From an uncultured Lachnospiraceae bacterium (lineage in GTDB: Bacteria > Bacillota > Clostridia > Lachnospirales > Lachnospiraceae), in the NCBI GenBank assembly GCA_900548905.1, contig URMK01000005.1, positions 1-64,000 of the forward strand: a stretch of 64,000 nucleotides of DNA, written 5' to 3'. A model generated the notes under the pieces. It worked only from the letters and a program-made list of their open reading frames with translations. It was not told the origin of the DNA and did no database searches. This document shows, one piece after another, positions 57,200 through 64,000 of this stretch. The position numbers were made by a program, and so were the translations under genes. The number at the start of each line of letters is the position of its first letter. Position 1 is the stretch's first letter.

Positions 57200-58192
57200 T
57201 CACTTACCGTCGTTTTCCTGTACACAGCGATGGCAGGCCACATAATGCTCTTCCCCGATCTCCGTAAGAGACGGCATTTCCTGTTCGCAGACGGGCATCG
57301 CATATTTGCACCTTCCCCTGAATCTGCAGCCGGGCTTTGTGTTGATGGGGCTTGGCACTTCCCCCTCCAGGCGTATTTTGTTCTCGTCCCTTTCCTTTTC
57401 GATCTCCGGATCCGGAATCGGGATAGCGGAAAGCAAAGCCTGCGTGTAGGGATGAAGAGGGTTTTCGTATAATTTCGCGGAGGTTGTCAGCTCCACCAGC
57501 GTCCCCAGATAAAGCACCGCCACCCTGTCGGAAATATGCTTTACCATGGACAGGTCATGCGCCACAAACAGGTAGGTCAGCCCCATCTTCTTCTGCAGAT
57601 CAACGAGCAGATTGACAATCTGCGCCTGGATGGAAACATCCAGCGCAGAGATCGGCTCGTCCAGTACGATAAACTCCGGCTGCACCGCCAGCGCGCGGGC
57701 AATACCGATTCTCTGACGCTGTCCGCCTGAAAATTCATGTACAAACCGGTTCGCATGTTCCCTGTTTAACCCAACCAGTTCCAGATACTTATAAATGATA
57801 TCCTGGCGCTCCTGTTTTGTCTTTGCCAGGTGATGGATGTCAATTCCCTCGCCGATGATTTCCGCAACCGTCATCCGGGGATCCAGGGAATTATAGGGAT
57901 CCTGGAACACCATCTGCACTTCTTTTTTAAAGGACCGTTTCTCCTTCGGATCCAGCGAGTGTACATCCTGCCCTTTGTACAGGACCTTTCCGTCCGTTCT
58001 GTCATAAAGGCCGATACAGGTACGGCCGCAGGTCGTCTTGCCGCAGCCCGATTCCCCTACCATTCCCAGCGTCTCGCCCTTATAAATGTCAAAGGAAACA
58101 TCATCCACCGCTTTTAATATGGCGTTTTTCCCCACATGAAAATATTTTTTCAGATGCTGTACGGAAAGCAGCACTTCCTTTTGTTCCTTCAT
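57200..58192 (-). CDS. Oligopeptide ABC transporter ATPase OppF-like
   Basis: A 330-residue ATPase with Walker A GESGCGKTTCGR, Q-loop VFQDPYNSLDPR, signature EFSGGQRQRIGIARAL, Walker B FIVLDEPISALD and H-loop VAHDLSMV. The C-terminal HPY domain is present (HPYTQALLSAIPIPDP, then GCRFRGRCKYAMPVCEQEMP), whose Cys residues are typical of OppF/DppF and may bind an iron-sulfur cluster. Its ATG overlaps the OppD-like stop (ATGA). Confidence 0.95.
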   Translation of the reverse strand: MKEQKEVLLSVQHLKKYFHVGKNAILKAVDDVSFDIYKGETLGMVGESGCGKTTCGRTCIGLYDRTDGKVLYKGQDVHSLDPKEKRSFKKEVQMVFQDPYNSLDPRMTVAEIIGEGIDIHHLAKTKQERQDIIYKYLELVGLNREHANRFVHEFSGGQRQRIGIARALAVQPEFIVLDEPISALDVSIQAQIVNLLVDLQKKMGLTYLFVAHDLSMVKHISDRVAVLYLGTLVELTTSAKLYENPLHPYTQALLSAIPIPDPEIEKERDENKIRLEGEVPSPINTKPGCRFRGRCKYAMPVCEQEMPSLTEIGEEHYVACHRCVQENDGK

Positions 58193-59217
58193 CGCTTTCC
58201 TCCTTTCCGCTCCGGCGTCTCCACCTTCGGCGCCATCTCATGATGCAGCCAGCAGGATGCCATATGGCCGTCCCCGAAATCCGTGCGCTCCGGCATTTCC
58301 TCTTTGCAGATTTCCATACAATATCTGCACCTGGTGGAAAAAGGGCAGCCCTTGGGCGGATTCAACAGATCGGGCGGCGTTCCGGGTATGGAGGCCAGTT
58401 CCTGTTTGTTTTCCAGGTCAAGGCGCGGCACGGATTCGATCAGCGCCCAGGTATAGGGATGCCTTGGGCGGTAAAAGATGTCCGCACTCTTTCCCTTTTC
58501 CACGATCACGCCGGAATACATGACCGCAATATCCTGCGCCAGATTCGCCACAACGCCCAGGTCATGGGTGATAATAATAACGGAAGTATTATGCTTCTTC
58601 TGCAAATCCTTGATGATGTCCAGAATCTGCCCCTGGATAGTCACGTCCAGCGCCGTCGTCGGCTCGTCACAGATCAGAAGCTTCGGGTCGCAGGCAAAAG
58701 CGATGGCAATCATGACGCGCTGGCGCATACCTCCTGAAAATTCATGCGGATACTGCTTCACCCGCTTCTCAGGCTCCGGGATGCCGACCATACGCAGCAT
58801 TTCCACCGCTTCCTTCTGCGCCGATTTTTTATCCATGTTCTTATGGGCCATCAGATTTTCCATAATCTGCTTTCCCACACGCATGGTGGGATTTAAGGAA
58901 GCCAGCGCATCCTGGAAAATTATCGCGCACTCCCCGCCCTTATACGCCTGCCACTGCTTTTTGCTGTACTTTAATATGTTGTCGCCGTTATAAAAGATCG
59001 TACTGCCTTCCTTGACTTCTCCGGCAGGTCCTTTGATCAGCCCCATAATGGACTTGGCGGTAACGGATTTCCCGCAGCCGGACTCACCCACAATCGCCAG
59101 CGCTTTCCCTGTTTCCAATTCAAAAGAAACCCCTCTGACAGACTGTACCTCTCCCGCATAGGTATGATAGGAAACCCGCAGTTCCTTTACTTCCAGTATA
59201 TTTTTTGTTTCGCTCAT
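58189..59217 (-). CDS. Oligopeptide ABC transporter ATPase OppD-like
   Basis: A 342-residue ATPase with Walker A GESGCGKSVTAK, Q-loop IFQDALASLNPTM, signature EFSGGMRQRVMIAIAF, Walker B LLICDEPTTALD and H-loop ITHDLGVV. The C-terminal Cys-rich HPY region (GCPFSTRCRYCMEICKEEMPE) is intact. It couples to the OppF-like gene. Confidence 0.95.
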   Translation of the reverse strand: MSETKNILEVKELRVSYHTYAGEVQSVRGVSFELETGKALAIVGESGCGKSVTAKSIMGLIKGPAGEVKEGSTIFYNGDNILKYSKKQWQAYKGGECAIIFQDALASLNPTMRVGKQIMENLMAHKNMDKKSAQKEAVEMLRMVGIPEPEKRVKQYPHEFSGGMRQRVMIAIAFACDPKLLICDEPTTALDVTIQGQILDIIKDLQKKHNTSVIIITHDLGVVANLAQDIAVMYSGVIVEKGKSADIFYRPRHPYTWALIESVPRLDLENKQELASIPGTPPDLLNPPKGCPFSTRCRYCMEICKEEMPERTDFGDGHMASCWLHHEMAPKVETPERKGGKR

Positions 59218-59233
59218 TTTGTCTTATCCTCCC

Positions 59234-60151
59234 TCACTGTCTCAGTCTCGGGTCCAGGGCATCACGCAGGCCGTCTCCCAGCAGGTTAAAAGCCATGACA
59301 ATGATGCAGAGGACCGCACACGGATAAAACAGCTGGGCCGGATAGAAATCCATGGTCTGCTGTCCCTGGGAAATCAGGACGCCCAGGCTGATCGCCGGCG
59401 CTTTCAGGCCGATCCCCAGAAAGCTCAGTCCGGCCTCCGTGAAAATGAACTGCGGGATTGCCGTGGAGGCATCCAGAATGAGGATGCTGAGCATATTCGG
59501 GATATAATGCTTTAAGATGATCCGGGACGGCTTTGCACCCAGGACCTCTGCCGCATAGACATACTCCGATTCCTTCAGCTGCTTGATCATGCCCCTGGTC
59601 TGCCTGGCCGTATTGCACCATGCGGTAATGCTCAGGGCTATCAGCAGCGCGAACAGATTATTGCCCAGTACCATCATGATCAGGATGGTCACCAGCAGGT
59701 AGGGAACGGAATTAATGACCTCAATGATTCTCATCAACACATCGTCCACCCAGCCTCCGAAGTGCGCCATGGCAGCCCCGTACAGCGTGCCCACCACCAG
59801 CTTTAAGAAGGTAGCCACGATAGCGATCAGGATAGAAGCCCGCGCGCCGACCCAGATACGGGAAAACAGATCACGTCCCAGGTTATCGGTGCCAAACCAG
59901 TATTGGGCGCTTGATCCCTTGTTCTTATCCACCACATTCATGGCAATATAATCGTAGCCGCGGATATAAGGGCCGATGATGACAAGGACAACAAGCAGTC
60001 CCAGCACCACCAGCGATACCATCGCCACGGGATTCTTCCGCAGCCTTCTCCAGGCATCCTGCCAGTAGGATATGGTCGGTCGGTCGATCCGGTTGGCTTC
60101 CTCCTGGGAGAAGCCGATGACTTTAAATTTTTCCGGTGTTAATTGTGCCAT
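59234..60151 (-). CDS. Oligopeptide ABC transporter permease OppC-like
   Basis: A 305-residue permease. The N-terminal cytoplasmic segment ends RPTISYWQDAWRRLRKNPVAM, typical for OppC, followed by six helices, WFGTDNLGRDLFSRIWVGAR and the EAA loop AAEVLGAKPSRIILKHYIPNML. Start ATG 60151 has AGGAGG. Confidence 0.94.
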   Translation of the reverse strand: MAQLTPEKFKVIGFSQEEANRIDRPTISYWQDAWRRLRKNPVAMVSLVVLGLLVVLVIIGPYIRGYDYIAMNVVDKNKGSSAQYWFGTDNLGRDLFSRIWVGARASILIAIVATFLKLVVGTLYGAAMAHFGGWVDDVLMRIIEVINSVPYLLVTILIMMVLGNNLFALLIALSITAWCNTARQTRGMIKQLKESEYVYAAEVLGAKPSRIILKHYIPNMLSILILDASTAIPQFIFTEAGLSFLGIGLKAPAISLGVLISQGQQTMDFYPAQLFYPCAVLCIIVMAFNLLGDGLRDALDPRLRQ

Positions 60152-60163
60152 TCTTCTCTCCTC

Positions 60164-61120
60164 CTATTTTCCGCTGCCCGGCATACCGATCCGGGGATCC
60201 ACCAGCACATAGAGAATATCGGTGATGAACAGCACCACAATATAGAGCGCGGCGAGCAGCACCGTCTCTCCCAGCACGATGGAAAGATCCTGATTATTAA
60301 CCGCTGTCACGAAATACTGTCCGATGCCCGGTATCGAAAAAATGCTCTCAATAAAAAAGGAGCCGGTGATACACATGGCCACGGACATGGGCAGCTGCGT
60401 CATGACCGGAATAAAGGAGTTGCGCAGAATATGCTTCCGCACGACAGCCGCACGGCTTAAGCCCTTGGATTCTGCAGTCAGCACATAATCCTGGTTGATG
60501 ACATCCAGCATGGAGGTCTTTAACAGCCTGGCATAGGTAGCTACATAAGTAAAGCACCCTGTCAGCGTCGGCAGGAAGGTATACTCCCAGCCTCCTACCC
60601 ACAGATCCTTCCCCGCCGGCCAGCCGATCGTCGGAAACCATCGCAGGTTTCCCGCGAATACCTTCTGCAGCAGAAGGCCGAAAATCAAATGCGGGACGGA
60701 AATGAGCAGCACCGACAGGCCGACCACCATATAGTCCGCAATCGTTCCCCTCCGTGTGGCAGCCAGAATTCCCAGAAGAAGGCCGATTGTAACACCAAGC
60801 AGCATCTGCTGGATCCCCAGCCTGGCGGACACAGGAAGCCTGTCATGAACCAGTTTGCCGATCGTCTGCCCCGCATATACGAAGGATTCACCGAAATCGC
60901 CTTTCGCCATATTGACCATTGTGATGGCATAACGCTCCATCACGGGCTTATCCAGACCGTATCTCTTATACAGAGTTTCCTTTGCCTGCGGCTGCAGCTT
61001 GTCCGCACGCTGGGATAGAGGATCTCCCGGAACCGCCTCCAGGAGAAAAAATGTTGCGGTAGCGATTAGGAAAAGTGTCAGTATCATTTCACAGAATCGC
61101 CGGAGTAAGTATTTTACCAT
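60164..61120 (-). CDS. Oligopeptide ABC transporter permease OppB-like
   Basis: A 318-residue permease with N-terminal helix, the conserved ETLYKRYGLDKPVMERY segment, and EAA loop VLTAESKGLSRAAVVRKHILRNSFIPVM. It pairs with the OppC-like protein. It begins 145 bp after the binding-protein gene, a gap that holds a stem structure. Confidence 0.94.
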   Translation of the reverse strand: MVKYLLRRFCEMILTLFLIATATFFLLEAVPGDPLSQRADKLQPQAKETLYKRYGLDKPVMERYAITMVNMAKGDFGESFVYAGQTIGKLVHDRLPVSARLGIQQMLLGVTIGLLLGILAATRRGTIADYMVVGLSVLLISVPHLIFGLLLQKVFAGNLRWFPTIGWPAGKDLWVGGWEYTFLPTLTGCFTYVATYARLLKTSMLDVINQDYVLTAESKGLSRAAVVRKHILRNSFIPVMTQLPMSVAMCITGSFFIESIFSIPGIGQYFVTAVNNQDLSIVLGETVLLAALYIVVLFITDILYVLVDPRIGMPGSGK

Positions 61121-61146
61121 AACAGCACTCCCTGTTCTTATACCAA

Positions 61147-61214
61147 AGAAGGGCTACTACACGCGGACGGCCTGGCATCTTCGCCAAACCATACCGCCCT
61201 TCGTATGCCCTTCT
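61147..61214. other. Intercistronic stem in opp operon
   Basis: AGAAGGGC (61147-61154) and GCCCTTCT (61207-61214) pair perfectly across 52 bases that themselves contain inverted segments. Such stems after a solute-binding-protein gene often stabilise its mRNA or reduce read-through; the minus-strand exit contains AAAACTTT rather than a clean T run. Confidence 0.5.
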
Positions 61215-61265
61215 AAAGTTTTTTCTTTTATCGTATACCTTATTTCGCTGAAATTACAGCTTCTT

Positions 61266-63008
61266 TTATCTGTTTCTTCCTTCAATTCTGGTGATATAAA
61301 GCTCCTGGCTCGCACCGAAGGAGGAAGTCCTGAAGTCCTTCACCCAGTTCTGCAGGAATACCTGTTTGGTATTGTAATAAATCGGAGCCAGCGCACAATC
61401 TTCAAACAGCATATTTTCCATTTTTGTGTAGATTTCCTTGCGCTTCGCCATATCGTTTTCACCAACCAGAGAATCAGCAAGCGCATCATATTCCGGATTG
61501 CTGTAATATCCATAGGAATCATAATAACCGGTATGGAAGGTATTCAGGTAATCCAGCGGATCATTGTAATCGCTCCACCAGCCGCCGATCATCATATCAT
61601 ACTGGTTATCATCTCTCTGTGCCTTAAACAGGGCATAATCGCCCACGGAATTCAGCTCTACCTTACAGCCCAGCTTCTGGGAGATCACCTGCTGGATATA
61701 TTCCCTTTCAGACTGATTCTCAATCGTATTCCCGCTGGTAAGCAGGCTCAGTGTAATATCACTGATCGGTGTTGTCACGCCCAGTTCATCCAGACCTTCC
61801 TGGAACAGTGCCTGCAGCTTGGCCGGGTCGCCGCCATATTGCTCATATTCCGCCTTTGCAGGCTCCTCTACCTGGTTGCGCCAAGGCTCTCCGTCAAAGG
61901 TGATCGCAGGAGCCACATATCCGTAAGCAGGTTTGTATCTGCCATAGATCGCTTCTACCATTTCATCCCTGTCAATACAGTAAGAAATCGCTTTCCGGAT
62001 TTTTACATTCTTCATCAGTCCGGAGAGGCCGCCGTCCCTGAATTCAAAATTCATGGTAACAGTTCCCGGATAATCCGAGGTCAGCTCCACATACTTTCCT
62101 TCAGCCGCCGCTGCGGAGTATTTTGTCGCATAGTCACCGGAGGTCTGCAGCACATCCAGCTCTCCGTTTTCAAACATGGTCGCTGCGGTGGAATCCTCCG
62201 CTACCAAAAACCAATTGACGGTATCCAGCTTTGTATTATCCGCATCCCAGTAGTAAGGGTTCTTCGTCCATACCATTTTGTTATCTTCAACCAGCTCGGA
62301 CATACAGAACGGGCCGTTATAAACGCAAAGCGTCCAGTCCTTGCCCCAGTTGTCGCCTGCAGCTTCCGCGATATCCTCACGTGTGGGATACAGAGGCGTC
62401 GCCACCAGCTTCGCATCAAAAGTAGGATCCGCCACCTTCAGTGTGACCTCAAAGGTATAATCATCCAGCGCCTTTACCGCCACATCGTCTCTGCTTCCGG
62501 TTCCTTTGTTATATTCTTCCGCACCCACAACATTCAGGGCGAAGGAAGCGTAATCATAACCTTTGGAAGAATCCAGCAGTCTTTTCCAGCCATATTCATA
62601 ATCATGGGCCGTAACAGGCTGTCCGTCGGACCATTTCGCGTTCTGTCTCAGATGGAAGGTATATACCAGGCCGTCATCGGAAACATCCACACTCTCCGCA
62701 CCTGCCAGAATGAAGTGCTCTCCGTTCTCATCCGCCACGTTACGGTACAGACCCTCATAGCAATCGCCCATCATCCAGCGCCATCCCATATCCTGAACAT
62801 CATAATTGTTCCCGAACGAGGTTGCCCGCAGATTCAGCACCTGCGTATCGGCACCTGCCGCCGCGTCTTCCCCGGAAGCATTATCCGCCGTCTGGGCGGA
62901 AACGTTTGAATCCCCCGCGGTCGCCACTTCTGTCGTACCATCCCCACAGCCTGACAGTGTGCCTATTATCATCACACCCGTCAGCAGCATTGCCAGTATC
63001 TTTTTCAT
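61266..63008 (-). CDS. Oligopeptide-binding lipoprotein OppA-like
   Basis: A 580-residue solute-binding protein of the SBP_bac_5 family. Signal peptide with lipobox TLSGC, an acidic linker, then the family landmarks LRQNAKWSDGQPVTAHDYEYGWKR, GPFCMSEL, IRKAISYCIDRDEMVEAIYGR. Larger than the DppA-like protein at 51258, consistent with oligopeptide binding. It heads the second transporter operon and is 66 bp downstream of the cysteine-desulfidase-family gene. Confidence 0.94.
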   Translation of the reverse strand: MKKILAMLLTGVMIIGTLSGCGDGTTEVATAGDSNVSAQTADNASGEDAAAGADTQVLNLRATSFGNNYDVQDMGWRWMMGDCYEGLYRNVADENGEHFILAGAESVDVSDDGLVYTFHLRQNAKWSDGQPVTAHDYEYGWKRLLDSSKGYDYASFALNVVGAEEYNKGTGSRDDVAVKALDDYTFEVTLKVADPTFDAKLVATPLYPTREDIAEAAGDNWGKDWTLCVYNGPFCMSELVEDNKMVWTKNPYYWDADNTKLDTVNWFLVAEDSTAATMFENGELDVLQTSGDYATKYSAAAAEGKYVELTSDYPGTVTMNFEFRDGGLSGLMKNVKIRKAISYCIDRDEMVEAIYGRYKPAYGYVAPAITFDGEPWRNQVEEPAKAEYEQYGGDPAKLQALFQEGLDELGVTTPISDITLSLLTSGNTIENQSEREYIQQVISQKLGCKVELNSVGDYALFKAQRDDNQYDMMIGGWWSDYNDPLDYLNTFHTGYYDSYGYYSNPEYDALADSLVGENDMAKRKEIYTKMENMLFEDCALAPIYYNTKQVFLQNWVKDFRTSSFGASQELYITRIEGRNR

Positions 63009-63074
63009 TTTGTGTCCTCCTTTGTTCTTGTTCAGATTGTACGTCTTCTATTGTGAAAGCCTATATCCTATGCC

Positions 63075-64000
63075 TTAGTCACAGTGCGTCATGATTCGTA
63101 TGATTTCCTCATCGGTCTCACACATTCCCTTCGCACCCAGACGGTAAATATTCCCTATGGTGTTTTCCACACCCTGGGATACAATCCCGTCTTCCGCATA
63201 GAACTGCTGTCCTTCCTGAAACATAGAATACCCTAAGATGCCCGCGTCTACAGAAGACGCTATTTTTCCGGCACAGGACGGTTTGGCACCGTCACACACA
63301 ATTCCCGAGACAATGGCAATGGAATTGACCAATGTATGAGAGACATCCTCCAGCCTCCCGCCCTGCAGCCACGCGATGCCGCACCCGGCCGCACAGCCGG
63401 CGCTGACCGCTCCGCAGAAAGCAGACAACGGGCCAATGCCGTTCTTTAAATGGATGGCAATCAGATTGGATACCAAAAGCGCCCGGTAAAGCTCTTCCGC
63501 GGAGGAGTGCAGCTCCTTTGCATATACAATGACCGGGACAGACACGGCAATCCCCTGATTACCGCTTCCGGAATTGATAACCACCGGCAGTTCACAACCG
63601 CTCATACGCGCATCGGAACCGGCAGCCGCCATGGCTTTAGCCCTCGTCTTCACATCCGTGCCGCAGGTCCTCAACAGAACACTTCCTACGTTTGCGCCCC
63701 AATCATGTGTGATTCCCTCTTCGGCAATCGCATAATTATAAGAAATCTGCCTGTCCAGGATCTCCTGCACATCCGATATTTCCGCCTCCTGCGCAAATGT
63801 TACTATATTTTCAACGGAAAGGCCGCTGCGATTAGCTTTGTGGCCTGAAACCTCACAGTCCTCCCCTTCCCTGTCCAGAATTACTTCTCCGTTCTTTTCC
63901 ACACGTACAATATTGGTATGGCTTCTGGCAATCCGCACCACCGCCTCCTGCCCTCCCGCCGAAACAGTGATCCGCACATCCAGCTTGTCCTCGCTTTCCA
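63075..64000 (-). CDS. CyuA/UPF0597-family L-cysteine desulfidase-like protein (partial)
   Basis: The reading frame is open to the window edge, so the N-terminus is missing; 308 C-terminal residues are seen. The Gly-rich central motif LPVVINSGSGNQGIAVSVPV, GPLSAFCGAVSAGCAAGCGIAWL and FVCDGAKPSCAGKIA-like IVCDGAKPSCAGKIASSVDAG, with their conserved Cys residues, match the UPF0597/serine dehydratase alpha-like family that includes L-cysteine desulfidase (CyuA), an iron-sulfur enzyme making pyruvate, ammonia and sulfide. It precedes an oligopeptide transporter on the same strand, suggesting joint peptide and cysteine use. Confidence 0.85.
   Translation of the reverse strand, partial: ESEDKLDVRITVSAGGQEAVVRIARSHTNIVRVEKNGEVILDREGEDCEVSGHKANRSGLSVENIVTFAQEAEISDVQEILDRQISYNYAIAEEGITHDWGANVGSVLLRTCGTDVKTRAKAMAAAGSDARMSGCELPVVINSGSGNQGIAVSVPVIVYAKELHSSAEELYRALLVSNLIAIHLKNGIGPLSAFCGAVSAGCAAGCGIAWLQGGRLEDVSHTLVNSIAIVSGIVCDGAKPSCAGKIASSVDAGILGYSMFQEGQQFYAEDGIVSQGVENTIGNIYRLGAKGMCETDEEIIRIMTHCD

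Noticed and set aside
60999..62909. A 636-codon open frame on the plus strand opposite the OppA-like gene
   Set aside because: It is antisense to a clear lipoprotein gene, has no ribosome-binding site or family motifs, and its His/Ile/Arg-rich composition is typical of a complementary-strand artefact.

Overview
The window looks like chromosomal DNA of a spore-forming anaerobic Firmicute of the Lachnospiraceae (Clostridium cluster XIVa) type. The evidence is a spoIIGA-sigE-sigG block, a DUF5688 protein, a PF06541 membrane protein, a GLUG-repeat surface protein, a Na+-type biotin decarboxylase operon and strong SigA promoters, at roughly even GC. No genus is assigned. Nearly every gene lies on the minus strand; only a LytTR/DUF3021 pair, one AraC regulator and one small Xre regulator are on the plus strand. 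No phage, transposase, integrase or CRISPR array was seen.

Layout. 0.1-7 kb: two LytTR-regulator plus membrane-protein cassettes, one divergent from an ABC exporter and lipoprotein, the other followed by a CPBP-like membrane protein; an RsmF-type rRNA methyltransferase lies between them. 7-13.2 kb: a two-gene MMPL/RND exporter plus giant GLUG/coiled-coil surface protein. 13.3-15.9 kb: GH51 arabinofuranosidase and a divergent AraC regulator. 15.9-21.8 kb: thioesterase and a five-gene membrane biotin-dependent decarboxylase/transcarboxylase operon with two different carboxyltransferase subunits. 22-31 kb: cell envelope and chromosome genes (two D,D-carboxypeptidases, flotillin, ScpA/ScpB, metallophosphoesterase, GH25 lysozyme, PF06541). 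31.1-34.2 kb: rpsU and alaS. 34.3-39.1 kb: EamA transporter, cardiolipin synthase, AI-2E-family permease, diguanylate cyclase. 39.5-44.7 kb: small Xre regulator, glutamate dehydrogenase, SH3 protein, tRNA-Arg(CCG), DUF5688. 44.8-52.8 kb: a peptide ABC transporter running into yqeG-aroE-aroK-aroQ-efp. 53-56.5 kb: nrdR, ylmC, sigG, sigE, spoIIGA. 56.8-64 kb: a second peptide ABC transporter behind a cysteine-desulfidase-family gene cut by the window edge.

Functional picture. The cell imports peptides by two systems, handles amino nitrogen (GdhA, a CyuA-like enzyme), probably conserves energy from decarboxylation through a Na+ pump, degrades arabinose-containing polysaccharide and sporulates. 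The less explained material is (i) a dispersed short palindrome family with consensus GTCTGAACCGTTAC at about ten gene-end or intergenic sites, (ii) LytTR-type direct repeats with 20- and 21-bp period upstream of both LytTR cassettes, (iii) the MMPL/GLUG pair, (iv) the dual-carboxyltransferase decarboxylase with an unusual lipoprotein-OadG fusion, (v) an attenuator-like leader before gdhA, and (vi) a long nested hairpin before the small Xre gene. All protein calls are from reading the sequence; no database search was run.
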